From Arthrobacter ulcerisalmonis (GTDB lineage Bacteria; Actinomycetota; Actinomycetes; Actinomycetales; Micrococcaceae): DNA of 64,000 nt. Positions 8,670-19,150 of the stretch are shown here, one piece after another (the first letter of the stretch is position 1; the number at the start of each line of letters is the position of its first letter). Where the stretch lies: contig NZ_UXAU01000019.1 in the NCBI RefSeq assembly GCF_900609065.1, forward strand, positions 62,001 through 126,000, given 5' to 3'. The notes under the pieces were generated by a model. The model was not told where the DNA came from. It made no database searches and saw only the letters and a program-made list of their open reading frames with translations. Position numbers and translations under genes: made by a program.

Positions 8670-9440
8670 CTAGGGCAGTGCCGGCAACTCCCACGTTACT
8701 TCCGCAGCGCCCTGCTCCACCAGCAGCCGATTGACCGCGCTGAACGGCTTTGAACCGAAGAATCCGCGCGACGCCGACAACGGGCTTGGGTGCGCGCTGG
8801 ACACGATCGGCGTCGCGCCGAGGAGGGGCCGGACGCTCTCGGCATCCTTGCCCCACAACACTGCCACCAACGGCGCCGGCGAGCCGTCCGCTGTGGTGCG
8901 TTGCGCGAGGGCGGTGATGGCCGCCGTCGTGATCGCCTCCCAGCCTTTCCGCCGATGCGAGCCGGCCGCACCCGCCCGCACGGACAGCACCTTGTTCAGG
9001 AGCAGGACGCCCTGGCCAGCCCATGCGGACAGGTCCCCGTGGACGCGCGGCGGGATCCCCAGGTCTGCATCGAGCTCGCGGTAGATGTTCGCCAGGCTGC
9101 GCGGAATGGGCCGGGTGCCCCCGGCCACGGCGAAGGACAGGCCCACCGCATGCCCCGGCGTGGGGTACGGGTCCTGGCCCACAATGAGCACCCGCACCTG
9201 GTCGAAAGGTTGCGCAAAGGCACGCAGGACGTTCGACGGCGACGGCAGGATATGGTGCCCAGCGTCGGCTTCGGTGCCCAGAAAGGTCAGGACATCGCGG
9301 AGTTGCGGTTCAACGTCGGCCAGGGCCTGGGCCCAGCCTGGCGACACCAGGTCGGACAAGGGCAGCTCAGCCAGCGCTGCGAAGCTATCCCGCTGAGTTG
9401 CGGGTGGGTCAAGATCGAAGAGCGCGTCAGGTTCAACCAT
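8670..9440 (-). CDS. ung: Uracil-DNA glycosylase, family 1
   Basis: A 256-aa enzyme that excises uracil from DNA at the start of base-excision repair. Motif A is [17 protein letters not shown], with the catalytic Asp in GQDPYP; the variant Pro in place of the His of GQDPYH is common in actinobacterial Ung. Motif B is [23 protein letters not shown] at 9440 (MVEPDALF) is preferred; an upstream extension lacks Ung similarity. GAAGGA abuts this ATG with almost no spacing, so translation initiation may be inefficient. It is divergent from the DUF3263 gene. Confidence 0.95.
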   Translation of the reverse strand: MVEPDALFDLDPPATQRDSFAALAELPLSDLVSPGWAQALADVEPQLRDVLTFLGTEADAGHHILPSPSNVLRAFAQPFDQVRVLIVGQDPYPTPGHAVGLSFAVAGGTRPIPRSLANIYRELDADLGIPPRVHGDLSAWAGQGVLLLNKVLSVRAGAAGSHRRKGWEAITTAAITALAQRTTADGSPAPLVAVLWGKDAESVRPLLGATPIVSSAHPSPLSASRGFFGSKPFSAVNRLLVEQGAAEVTWELPALP

Positions 9441-9554
9441 TCCTTCATTGTGGCAGGGCGCACCTGCGGCCGGCGGCGGTACGCAAATGACAACGGTGTT
9501 ATTCGTCCGTAGCATGGGGTAGGAACACCGTAATGCCAGCGAAGGGAGCATGCC

Positions 9555-9884
9555 GTGGCGGAACCAGCACGCGAGCACCTGCCCACGCCGGACTCAAAGC
9601 CGTCGCTCCTCGCCGATTTCACCCTCCGAGAGTCGCCGCTGGGCGAGCGCGAACAGCAGATGCTGGCCCTGGAACGGCAATGGTGGAAGTACGCCGGAGC
9701 CAAGGAACAAGCCATCCGCGAGCTGTTCGACCTCTCAGCCACCCACTACTATCAGCTGCTGAACGCGCTGATCGACAGTGACGATGCGCTGGCCCACGAT
9801 CCCATGTTGGTCAAGAGATTGCGTAGACTACGTACGTCTCGCCACCGCGCCCGGACAGCGCGGCGCCTGGGGTCCGACGCATAG
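9555..9884 (+). CDS. DUF3263 family protein
   Basis: A 109-aa soluble protein with the conserved actinobacterial DUF3263 region, [20 protein letters not shown] and [16 protein letters not shown], followed by a basic C-terminus ([18 protein letters not shown]). The helical centre looks like a small sigma-like or HTH fold, but no function is established. GTG at 9555 follows GAAGGGAG by 6 nt. The LytR_C gene follows 49 nt downstream, an association often seen in actinobacteria. Confidence 0.85.
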   Translation: MAEPAREHLPTPDSKPSLLADFTLRESPLGEREQQMLALERQWWKYAGAKEQAIRELFDLSATHYYQLLNALIDSDDALAHDPMLVKRLRRLRTSRHRARTARRLGSDA

Positions 9885-9933
9885 ACTCCCACGCTGATTC
9901 TTCAGCGGCAATCAACAAGGATGTCACTCCCTC

Positions 9934-10554
9934 ATGACCAAGTACGCCCGTGATGAATTCGACAAGGTCCCGCAGACCGCGTCCCGCCAAGGTGTTCATC
10001 GGACCGCTTCGGCAGCATCCCGGGTGCGGCTCTGGCCCGTCTTGGCAGTGGGCATCGCGGCCCTGGCCATCGGGCTGGTCTGCTTCCTGGTCCTGCCGGG
10101 GCTGGGTTTCACCGCATCATCCGCCGGCTCAAGCCCATCGGCTGCCAGCACCGCGAGCAGCGAACCCACCACTTCTCCCGAGCCGAGCGCCACAGCCAGC
10201 GAATCGCCGTCGGCCGAGCCGTCAGCGGAACCTTCTGCCGAGCCCACAGCCACGCAGCCCACCGAAACCACGCCTGCGGCAGACAAAACCCAGCCCGTCG
10301 CTGTCTATAACGCAGCCGGCGTCGCTGGCCTGGCCGGAAGCGTCAGCGCCACAGTCCAGGCCGACGGGTGGGCCCTGGGCCAGGTCGGAAACTGGGCCGG
10401 CGCCCCGCAGCAAACCTCGGTGATCTTCTACGCCGGCGCGGAGCAACTGGCCAACGCCCAAGAACTGGGCGCCCTCCTTAACATCCCCACTCTGGTCAGC
10501 AGCACCGAATTCCAGGTCCCCCTGGTAGTCGTGGTGGGACCCGGATTCCGCTAA
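9934..10554 (+). CDS. LytR C-terminal domain protein, membrane-anchored
   Basis: A 206-aa protein with a cytoplasmic N-terminus (about 1-30), one transmembrane helix (about 33-58, VLAVGIAALAIGLVCFLVLP), a long Ser/Pro/Glu/Thr-rich linker with SAEPSAEPSAEPTATQP repeats (about 60-118), and a C-terminal LytR_C domain starting PVAVYNAAGVAGLAG. The linker probably spans the wall or its near zone. LytR_C proteins accompany wall-polymer ligases, but this one has no LCP catalytic domain. Its role is unknown. Confidence 0.88.
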   Translation: MTKYARDEFDKVPQTASRQGVHRTASAASRVRLWPVLAVGIAALAIGLVCFLVLPGLGFTASSAGSSPSAASTASSEPTTSPEPSATASESPSAEPSAEPSAEPTATQPTETTPAADKTQPVAVYNAAGVAGLAGSVSATVQADGWALGQVGNWAGAPQQTSVIFYAGAEQLANAQELGALLNIPTLVSSTEFQVPLVVVVGPGFR

Positions 10555-10716
10555 ATCGTCCTGCGGTTACGCCTGAATAACGTTTGCCGACCGGCCCGTC
10601 ACGGACCAGCTGTGCCAGGGTCACCTTGGCTAGAGTGGGACATCAGGCATCGGTGTGGGACGGCGCCACACCCCGGCGCGGCAGTCCTTCGACCAACGGA
10701 AAATGGGTGGATGAGC

Positions 10717-10923
10717 ATGGCACTGGGAACCGTCAAATGGTTCAACGCGGAGAAGGGCTACGGCTTCATCACGGTTGACGGCTCTGGCAACGACGTTTTC
10801 GTCCACTGGTCCGCCATCCAGGGTGACGGCTACCGGGCCCTCGATGAAGGCCAACGCGTGGAACTTGACCTCGGCGAAGGCGAAAAGGGTCCGCAGGCCG
10901 AGAACGTCCGGCCGGCAGGGTGA
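10717..10923 (+). CDS. Cold-shock domain protein (CspA family)
   Basis: A 68-aa single cold-shock domain with both RNA-binding motifs, KGYGFI (RNP1) and VFVHW (RNP2). It probably melts RNA secondary structure. The start at 10717 follows GGGTGG by 6 nt; ATG at 10711 would add two residues. Its TGA stop overlaps the GTG start of the following lipoprotein gene in GTGA, so the two may be translationally coupled, an unusual pairing for a Csp. Confidence 0.93.
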   Translation: MALGTVKWFNAEKGYGFITVDGSGNDVFVHWSAIQGDGYRALDEGQRVELDLGEGEKGPQAENVRPAG

Positions 10924-12191
10924 CGGCACCGATTCGAGGACGCGGCGTTCGAACCGCTGCGGCTGCGGTGCTGTGCGCGATATTGACGCTTTCGGCTTGC
11001 TCGTCCGTTCCCGGCAACGCCCGCACTGACGCGGCGCAAGCCTCAGGAGACGGTGTGCTCCGCGTTGGGCTGATCCTCGACAGCACCGGCGATGGCGCGT
11101 TCCTTAACGACTCCCAGCAGGCCGCGGCCACCTTGGCGGTCCGTGAAATCAACGCTGCCGGTGGCCTCAAGGGCCGCCAAGTGGAACTCCTGCCGGCAAA
11201 GCCTGGCGAAGACACCGCAGCCCAGGCGCACGCTTTGGTGGAGTCCGAAGCCGACGTGGTTATTGGCCCCACCGACTCAAGCCATGCCAGCGCTGCCATC
11301 GACGTCCTGTCCCGTGCCCGCACCCCGCTCATCTCGCCGGCAAACACCGCTGCCGCCCTGTCCACCGTCAACAGTGGCGGATACTATTTCCGCACCGCAG
11401 CGGCAGATGTGGCGCAGGGGCCGCTCCTCGCCAAGCTTGCCAAGGATTCCGGTGCCGCGACCGTCTCGTTGCTCTACCAAGACGGCGCGTACGGCAAAGG
11501 CGTGGCGACGGCGGCAGCTGAGTCCGCCCGGGAACTGGGGCTTGAGGTGCTGGGTAGCACGCAGTTCACCAGCGGTGCGGCCGGTCCGGCGGCCCAGGCC
11601 ATTGCTGCGTCGGCGCCGGACGCCGTCATCATCGTGGCCCGCGAGGGCGCGCAGGGTGCACTTGCCGACGTGGCCAAGGCCGGCGTGCAGGGCACCCGTC
11701 TGGTCCTGAGCGACGGCGCCTTTGCCCGGTACGGCACTGCGCTGCCCGCCAAATCCCTTGCCGGGGCACGTGCGCTGGTCCCCGGCGGACTGCCGAGCGC
11801 TGGCTTCCAGGCTCGGCTCCTGAGCGTCAACGCCAAGCTCAAGGACGTCTCGTTTGCGGCTGAGACGTTCGATGCCGTCACGTTGGCAGCCCTCGCCGCC
11901 GCCAAGGCAGGAGACGACGCCGGCCGTTCGATTGCTGCAAACCTCATCGCCGTTTCCGGCGGGTCCGCCTCGGGAACCCCTGGCCCGGTCGTTGCCCCTT
12001 GTAAATCCTTCACGTCTTGCCTACCGGCTGCGACAGCTGGGGCGGCAATGAGCTACGACGGCGAATCCGGCCCCATTGACTTCGACGGCAACGGTGACAT
12101 CACCACTGCTGGCTACACGGTCTTTACGTATGGTGACGACAACGAACCCCAAGCCACGGGAACCGAGAAAGCTGGCCGGTCAGCGCCGTAA
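10920..12191 (+). CDS. ABC transporter substrate-binding lipoprotein (branched-chain amino acid type)
   Basis: A 423-aa secreted lipoprotein. The signal peptide ends in the lipobox LTLSACS (Cys about 27). The mature part is a periplasmic-binding type I fold: [20 protein letters not shown], the [18 protein letters not shown] segment and [20 protein letters not shown] are the LivJ-like signatures. No permease or ATPase genes are adjacent, so it may be an orphan receptor or use a transporter encoded elsewhere. It starts at GTG within the stop codon of the cold-shock gene. Confidence 0.88.
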   Translation: MTAPIRGRGVRTAAAAVLCAILTLSACSSVPGNARTDAAQASGDGVLRVGLILDSTGDGAFLNDSQQAAATLAVREINAAGGLKGRQVELLPAKPGEDTAAQAHALVESEADVVIGPTDSSHASAAIDVLSRARTPLISPANTAAALSTVNSGGYYFRTAAADVAQGPLLAKLAKDSGAATVSLLYQDGAYGKGVATAAAESARELGLEVLGSTQFTSGAAGPAAQAIAASAPDAVIIVAREGAQGALADVAKAGVQGTRLVLSDGAFARYGTALPAKSLAGARALVPGGLPSAGFQARLLSVNAKLKDVSFAAETFDAVTLAALAAAKAGDDAGRSIAANLIAVSGGSASGTPGPVVAPCKSFTSCLPAATAGAAMSYDGESGPIDFDGNGDITTAGYTVFTYGDDNEPQATGTEKAGRSAP

Positions 12192-12239
12192 ATCGCGTCG
12201 TGACCAGACTTTGCGGAGAGCTGAACAGCCATGTAGGCG

Positions 12240-12266
12240 CTTGCACTCACACCTTGAGAGTGCTAA
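12240..12266. promoter_or_regulatory. CIRCE operator 1 overlapping the groEL promoter
   Basis: CTTGCACTC-N9-GAGTGCTAA, matching the HrcA-binding CIRCE consensus TTAGCACTC-N9-GAGTGCTAA at 16 of 18 arm positions. A promoter TTGCAC (12241-12246)-N17-TAATTA (12264-12269) overlaps it, so HrcA binding would block RNA polymerase. Confidence 0.9.
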
Positions 12267-12274
12267 TTATTGAG

Positions 12275-12301
12275 TTAGCACTCTGACGTATCGACTGCTA
12301 A
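12275..12301. promoter_or_regulatory. CIRCE operator 2
   Basis: TTAGCACTC-N9-GACTGCTAA, perfect in the left arm with one mismatch in the right. It lies 8 bp after the first CIRCE, giving a tandem HrcA-controlled region about 180 nt ahead of groEL. Confidence 0.9.
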
Positions 12302-12366
12302 GCAGCGCTCGGTTTCGGCCGGCGTTGCGAGGCATCGAGTGATGAGCGAGAGAAACACCTTCCTGA

Positions 12367-14106
<1,740 letters not shown>

Positions 14107-14143
14107 GCCTTCCTGCCGGGCTCACGTCCCGTGCTTTTCCTGA

Positions 14144-14176
14144 AAGCGGCCTCCTCGAAAGAGGGGGCCGCTTTTT
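14144..14176 (+). terminator. Rho-independent terminator after groEL
   Basis: AAGCGGCCTCCTC-GAAA-GAGGGGGCCGCTT followed by TTT; the stem is nearly perfect with a GAAA tetraloop, 38 nt after the groEL stop. Confidence 0.92.
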
Positions 14177-14264
14177 GCTGTCCCGTTGCTGCCCCGCTGT
14201 GGGTCTCCGGGAGCTGGCAGTGCTCGACACCTGAAATGTCCGGGTGCTCTGGCAGGATAGTCCG

Positions 14265-15338
14265 GTGACGATAATTGCAGCGGCTGACGGTTCGGCCTTG
14301 GGAAATCCCGGTCCCGCCGGGTGGGCCTGGTACGTGAATGATGACTGCTGGAGCGCTGGCGGCTGGCCGCACGGCACCAACAACCAAGGCGAGCTGATGG
14401 CCGTCCTGGATCTTTTCCGCGCCACGGCACATCGCCCGGAGGAAGATTTGCGCATCCTCTGCGACAGCCAATACGTGATCAACTCGATCACCAAATGGAT
14501 GCCAGGCTGGAAACGGAAGGGCTGGCGCAAGGCAGACGGTAAGCCTGTCCTGAACGTGGACCTCCTCAAGGATCTCGACCGCGAGCTCGCTGGCCGGAAG
14601 TACACCTTCGAATGGGTCAAGGGCCACGCCGGACATCCCCTCAACGAAGCGGCGGATGACCGAGCCCGGGCCGCAGCCACCGCCTACCAACAACGCGTGG
14701 CGCCGCGGATCGGTCCTGGCTACCTCGACTCGACAGCGCCCCGCAGCGGCGCAGCGGAAATGTCAGACGACGGCGCGTCGGCTGGCGGCAGAAATAGCGT
14801 GGCAGGGCGGGGGACAGTCACCAGCGCCTCGGCCGGACAGGCTGCATCCGGCTGGAGGGGGGCAGCGGAGGTCAACAGCAACCCCAGTTCGAGCACCTCC
14901 CTGCCAACGCACCAGCCGGCCCTCTATGACGAACCAGACCTGTTCAGCGAGTTGGCAGCGTTCGAGGCGGACGCCGTGTCCCAGCACGACGCTGACGACT
15001 CGGCTGAGAAGCTCGTGACGGCACTCGAGCGCGACCTGCTGAGTCCCCAGGTTCGAGGTGACATTGGCCAGACGGCTGTCCTCCTGCACCCGGAGTTCGT
15101 GGAAATCGGCAGCTCCGGCAGGATGTGGAGCCGGGATGCCATCATGATGGCGCTCGAAGAAGACCCGGGCGAACGCATCGAGATGGAAGTCCTCAGCACC
15201 GACCGCATCAGCGACTCGTCGATCCTGCTGACCTACCGGAGCCTGGCGCGTGCCGGCTCGTCGTTGCGGAGTTCCCTCTGGGTCCTCGACGGTGCCCGCT
15301 GGCGGCTGAGGTTCCACCAGGGCACCCCCGAAGCGTAA
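14265..15338 (+). CDS. rnhA: Ribonuclease HI fused to a C-terminal DUF4440/NTF2-like domain
   Basis: A 357-aa protein. Residues 1-140 form RNase HI, which cuts RNA in RNA-DNA hybrids: catalytic D8 (AAADGS), E43 (NNQGELM), D67 (CDSQY), D131 (AADDRAR) and the flexible-loop H121 (KGHAGHP) are all present. A low-complexity linker (about 150-225) leads to a domain (about 240-355) with LLHPEFVEIGSSGRMWSRD and the closing WVLDGARWRLRFHQGTP, typical of DUF4440 NTF2-like folds. GTG at 14265 is preferred because it gives the exact RNase H N-terminus and AGGATA lies upstream. The fusion partner's role is unknown. Confidence 0.9.
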   Translation: MTIIAAADGSALGNPGPAGWAWYVNDDCWSAGGWPHGTNNQGELMAVLDLFRATAHRPEEDLRILCDSQYVINSITKWMPGWKRKGWRKADGKPVLNVDLLKDLDRELAGRKYTFEWVKGHAGHPLNEAADDRARAAATAYQQRVAPRIGPGYLDSTAPRSGAAEMSDDGASAGGRNSVAGRGTVTSASAGQAASGWRGAAEVNSNPSSSTSLPTHQPALYDEPDLFSELAAFEADAVSQHDADDSAEKLVTALERDLLSPQVRGDIGQTAVLLHPEFVEIGSSGRMWSRDAIMMALEEDPGERIEMEVLSTDRISDSSILLTYRSLARAGSSLRSSLWVLDGARWRLRFHQGTPEA

Positions 15339-15424
15339 GGCCTCGCCGATGTGTAGGGCGTCGGCCCAATGGTGTGCAGGGGCAGCTGGGTGCCGGGTCA
15401 CGGCCGTCAGGCCCTGCGATACAG

Positions 15425-15712
15425 CTAGCTGAAGCGCATCGCATTCCCTTGCTCCACCTGGGCATAGGTGTTGGCTGCTGACGCCAGCGCCGCGTTGATG
15501 GACGCCAGGGAAGCCTCAACCCGGCCCTGCGTCAGGGTCCACTCCATGATCAACGCCTGGAAGTTGGTGGCAGCTGCGCCCCGCCAGGAACCCTGCAGCT
15601 CGTCCAGGCCCTGCCTCATGGCATGCACGTCCGCGCTGATCCGATCCACGGTGGCCTGCACGTTGGCCGACTTGACCTGCAACAACTCGGTGTCGACAGA
15701 AATGATGCTCAT
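15425..15712 (-). CDS. WXG100 family type VII secretion substrate (EsxA/B-like)
   Basis: A 95-aa all-helical protein with the helix-turn-helix WxG motif in LQGSWRGAAATNF (W-R-G) near residue 43 and the C-terminal secretion signal form YxxxE (YAQVE). WXG100 proteins are exported as dimers by ESX/type VII systems. Only one such gene is here, with no partner and no EccC-type ATPase in the window, so it is an orphan that would need machinery elsewhere. Confidence 0.9.
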   Translation of the reverse strand: MSIISVDTELLQVKSANVQATVDRISADVHAMRQGLDELQGSWRGAAATNFQALIMEWTLTQGRVEASLASINAALASAANTYAQVEQGNAMRFS

Positions 15713-15817
15713 CGGATGGCTCCCTGTTTCCAGCGGCAGCGAGGCTGCCAGGCCCGGGAGATCCGGGCGATGAGACCAGCCTAGGAATGCCCGGCGTCGG
15801 CCACCAGCCGCCCAAGG

Positions 15818-17329
15818 CTATATGTGGATAACTCCGTCGTTGGCTGCCCCGGGAGGTCCGTCCACCAAACCTGCGTCGTCAGTATGTGCGGTGTCTGAGG
15901 CTGGGCCGTCGTCGCGCACCGGGAGGCTGACCACCAGGGTCGCGCCGCCGCCGTCGGTCTCCACAAGCTGTACCGAACCGCCATGGGCACCCACAATGGC
16001 TGCCACGATCGCCAAGCCGAGCCCGCTGCCGCCCGTCTCGCGGGTGCGTGAGGTATCGGCACGGTAGAAGCGCTCAAAAACCTTGGCGGCATCGTCGGTG
16101 GAGATGCCGGGACCGTGATCCCGCACTTCAATGACGGATCTGGATTGGCCATCTACGCTCTGAACCCCTACCGCGAGTTCGATCGGGCTGCCGTCGGGGG
16201 TGTAGCGCAGGGCATTGCCCACCAAGTTGCCCACCACCTGGCGGATTTTCGCCTCGTCACCCAGGACGGGGGCAGGGGTGCCAGGGCCGCCGTCGAGCCC
16301 CACCAGGGTCACCACCCGCTCGCGATCGCTGGCCTGGGTGTCCACCACCGCGTCATGGGCGATGAGTTGCAGGTCCACGGGCTTCTGCTGCAACGGGCGC
16401 TGCTCATCCAGGCGGGCCAGCAGCAGCAGGTCCTCCACCATGGATCCCATCCGCTTGGCTTCGCTCTCGATCCGTCCCATGGCCGTGGCAACGTCTTCCG
16501 GCGTAGCCAGTGCGCCGTGTCGGTACAGCTCGGAGAAGCCCCTGATGGTCACCAGGGGTGTGCGAAGCTCGTGCGAGGCGTCGGCGGCGAAGCGGCGCAT
16601 CTTCGATTCGGATGCCGTGCGTGCGGCGAAGGCGGTCTCGATGTGGGCGAGCATGGCGTTGAGCGAACTGCCCAGCCTGCCCAGCTCGGTATGGGGGTTG
16701 TCCACTTCCACGCGCCGGGAAAGATCACCCGCAGCAATCGCGGCTGCCGTCTTTTCAATCCGCGCCAACGGCCGGAACGATCGCGTCACCGTCCAGCTGC
16801 CAATCAGCGAGGCGAGGAGGAGCGTCGCCAGCCCCACGGCGGAGGCCACCAGGGTGGCATGCCCCACCACGGCATCGACGTTCCGCAGTGGCAGCCCAAT
16901 GACGACGACGGCGGGCTCGTTGTTGCTCAAGACGTTCACCGCGACGACGCGCCAATTTTCGTCGTCGGAACCGCGCACCATATACGGGGCGCCGTTGCGG
17001 CTCTGCGCCTCGAACACGGAAATACTGGCGATGTCCGGCTGATTGTCTTCCTTACCGCCGAACGTGTACGGGGTCTGGCCGTCGCGGTAGAGGATGAGCG
17101 AGTAGTCGGTGGGCACCATCGGATTGGGCGCCTGCAACTGCGTGAAGGATCCCTGCTGGCTTGCCAGCTTAACGGCGGCATAGAGTTTGTCGTCCACCTG
17201 GCTCTGCAGGAACGTGTGCAGAAGCGTCATGGTGATGGCGCCGGCTACCGTCAGGGCCACCACCAGCAGGGCCATGATCATGGCTACCAACTGGCTCCGA
17301 AGCGACGCGCTCTTCCACTGCTTAACCAA
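15818..17329 (-). CDS. Sensor histidine kinase (TrcS/MprB-like)
   Basis: A 503-aa membrane kinase. Helix 1 is about 13-37, an extracellular sensor region about 40-158, helix 2 about 159-180, then HAMP (about 181-235), the phospho-acceptor helix with H253 in DASHELRTPL, and the ATPase domain with NLVGNALRYTP (N box), DHGPGIS (G1), FERFYR (F box) and GGSGLGLAI (G2). It starts with TTG two nucleotides after the stop of the response regulator, indicating an operon and coupled translation. The signal is unknown. Confidence 0.93.
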   Translation of the reverse strand: MVKQWKSASLRSQLVAMIMALLVVALTVAGAITMTLLHTFLQSQVDDKLYAAVKLASQQGSFTQLQAPNPMVPTDYSLILYRDGQTPYTFGGKEDNQPDIASISVFEAQSRNGAPYMVRGSDDENWRVVAVNVLSNNEPAVVVIGLPLRNVDAVVGHATLVASAVGLATLLLASLIGSWTVTRSFRPLARIEKTAAAIAAGDLSRRVEVDNPHTELGRLGSSLNAMLAHIETAFAARTASESKMRRFAADASHELRTPLVTIRGFSELYRHGALATPEDVATAMGRIESEAKRMGSMVEDLLLLARLDEQRPLQQKPVDLQLIAHDAVVDTQASDRERVVTLVGLDGGPGTPAPVLGDEAKIRQVVGNLVGNALRYTPDGSPIELAVGVQSVDGQSRSVIEVRDHGPGISTDDAAKVFERFYRADTSRTRETGGSGLGLAIVAAIVGAHGGSVQLVETDGGGATLVVSLPVRDDGPASDTAHTDDAGLVDGPPGAANDGVIHI

Positions 17330-17331
17330 GA

Positions 17332-18045
17332 TCAGCGCTTTTCAGCCGTCCGGAGCACGTAGCCCACGCCGCGCTTGGTCTGGATCAGTGCCGGTGCCTC
17401 AGGATCGAGATCGACTTTGCGGCGCAGATACGAGATGTAGGACTCTACGATCGAGGCGTCGCCGTTGAAGTTGTACTCCCAGACGTGGTCCAGGATCTGG
17501 GACTTTGACAGCACCCGGTTGGGGTTGAGCATGAGGTAACGCAAGAGCTTGAACTCCGTGGGAGAAAGCTCAATGACGGTACCGCCGCGGCGCACCTCGT
17601 GGGCGTCGTCGTCGAGCTCCAGGTCATCCACGCGGATGACGGCGTCATCATCATCCATCGCGGGCTGGGTTCGGCGGAGCACGGCCCGGATCCTGGCCAC
17701 CACCTCGTCGAGGCTGAACGGCTTGGTGACGTAGTCGTCGCCGCCCACGGTCAGCCCGGTGACCTTGTCCTCCGTGTCATCCTTGGCGGTCAGGAACAGC
17801 ACCGGGAAGTGTTTGCCGGACGCGCGCAGGCGCCGGGTGACAGTGAAACCATCCATGTCGGGCAGCATGACGTCCAGGACCGCCAGGTCGGGGGAGTGGG
17901 CCTCGGCAGCAGCCAGGGCATCACGACCGTTCGCTGCGGAGACCACCTCGAACCCGGCAAAGCGCAGGGACGTGGACAACAGCTCGCGGATGTTGGGTTC
18001 GTCGTCCACAACAAGGAGCTTCGCTTCAGGGCCGTTCTTGTTCAT
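17332..18045 (-). CDS. OmpR/PhoB-family response regulator (TrcR-like)
   Basis: A 237-aa regulator. The receiver domain has the acidic pair VVDDE, phospho-acceptor D58 (LAVLDVM), and K88 (LTAKDD); the C-terminal winged-helix domain has LSPTEFKLLRYLMLNPNRVL, KSQILDHVWEYNF and ESYISYLRRKVD, closely matching the TrcR/TcrX type. It is first in the operon, upstream of its kinase. Targets are not visible in the sequence. Confidence 0.95.
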   Translation of the reverse strand: MNKNGPEAKLLVVDDEPNIRELLSTSLRFAGFEVVSAANGRDALAAAEAHSPDLAVLDVMLPDMDGFTVTRRLRASGKHFPVLFLTAKDDTEDKVTGLTVGGDDYVTKPFSLDEVVARIRAVLRRTQPAMDDDDAVIRVDDLELDDDAHEVRRGGTVIELSPTEFKLLRYLMLNPNRVLSKSQILDHVWEYNFNGDASIVESYISYLRRKVDLDPEAPALIQTKRGVGYVLRTAEKR

Positions 18046-18150
18046 GTTCCCATCATGCTCCCAGACACTGGGAGTTTTCTGGATGCACGGTGGGAGTCTG
18101 GTGTGGAAAGCAATGAGGAGCAGGTCAGTGCGGAGGGCTGGCTGGGCTGA

Positions 18151-18651
18151 CTACCAGCCCAGGGTGCCTGGTTCGCCCTTGAACGGCCCCACCACCCGGG
18201 ACGTAATCCAGCCGCCGTAGAAGCCGCCGGCCTGGGGTTGCACCCGCTCGCCAGCCACCTCGCAGCAGTCCACCAGACCCGGGTAGACGGCCACGAGCCC
18301 TTTCAAGGATTCGAAGCCCGGCGTCGGATCTGGGTAGTACCAGGCCGCACGCTCGGCAGCGATCCCACCACCATGCACACTCAGATATGCGGCCATGCCC
18401 TTGAACTCGCAGAAGCTAGTCCCCGGCGCCGAAACCAGGCTGCCGGGGATGAACGCCGCAGCTGGCACGTAGTAGACCGGCGGGTGACTGGTCTCCAGGA
18501 CCCGCACGGACTCGGTGGTCTCCAGGATCAGTTCGCCGCCCTGGTAAATCCGGACCAGCTCGTCGCTTGGTTCTACCCGCGGAGGCCGAGGGTAGTCCCA
18601 GACTGACTCCTGGCCAGGGCGCGGAATGGGGCGGTTCTTTGCAGGCTTCAT
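18151..18651 (-). CDS. DUF427 domain-containing protein
   Basis: A 166-aa protein with the DUF427 core: ESVWDYPRPP, GGELILETTESVRVLETSHP, FCEFKGMAAYLSV and the ending GGWITSRVVGPFKGEPGT. DUF427 is widespread in actinobacteria with no settled biochemical role. ATG at 18651 (MKPAKNRP) is preferred to GTG at 18666. It lies 105 bp upstream of the response-regulator gene on the same strand. Confidence 0.88.
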   Translation of the reverse strand: MKPAKNRPIPRPGQESVWDYPRPPRVEPSDELVRIYQGGELILETTESVRVLETSHPPVYYVPAAAFIPGSLVSAPGTSFCEFKGMAAYLSVHGGGIAAERAAWYYPDPTPGFESLKGLVAVYPGLVDCCEVAGERVQPQAGGFYGGWITSRVVGPFKGEPGTLGW

Positions 18652-18734
18652 CCCACCAGTCTGCACTGCGCTAAACCCAGGCGCTCACTTAATGGTGGGA
18701 ACCCAACAGCGCCCCAGAACGTTCCGGGCCGGAC

Positions 18735-18763
18735 GTATTCCCACTGTCGGGGGCCGGGAATAC
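18735..18763. promoter_or_regulatory. Inverted repeat, candidate operator
   Basis: GTATTCCC (18735-18742) and GGGAATAC (18756-18763) form perfect 8-bp arms around a 13-bp spacer. It lies in the 236-bp gap between the divergent DUF427 gene and the small-protein/FHA pair. No known regulator site was recognised. Confidence 0.5.
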
Positions 18764-18887
18764 AGTGAGGGGTGTTCAGCCTTCCCGTCGTCACTCCGGA
18801 CCTTCCGGGGCAGCAGGACCCCAACGCCAGGCGAGGCAACACCAGCAGTTCAACGTATTGTGGCCTATCGAAGGGGAATTGACCATC

Positions 18888-19145
18888 ATGACCGATGGAA
18901 ATGCAATCGAAAGCAACGGCGCCACCGACCGCAGCATCCGAGACTGGGCTGACCTGGCCGAGGAAATGTGGTCCTACCTCACGGGCAAAGGCGCCGCCAT
19001 CAACTACCAGTTTGTGGACATGACGGTGGAAGTTCCCCGTGACATTGGGCCGGACGCGCCGCGGGCCACGTGGAAGCTCAATGGGAGCCTCCGGGTGACC
19101 ACCAGCGATAAGGATGCCGCCGGGTCCGATCTGAATCGCAGCTGA
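18888..19145 (+). CDS. Small hypothetical protein paired with FHA gene
   Basis: An 85-aa acidic soluble protein. It has a helical start (RDWADLAEEMWSYLTGKG) then alternating beta-like segments (AINYQFVDMTVEVPRDIG, WKLNGSLRVTT). No family was recognised. AAGGGGA precedes ATG 18888 by about 10 nt. The FHA gene starts 5 nt after its stop, and both contain a beta-rich stretch with a LxGKG turn, so the products may be related or interact. Confidence 0.7.
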   Translation: MTDGNAIESNGATDRSIRDWADLAEEMWSYLTGKGAAINYQFVDMTVEVPRDIGPDAPRATWKLNGSLRVTTSDKDAAGSDLNRS

Positions 19146-19150
19146 GCATC

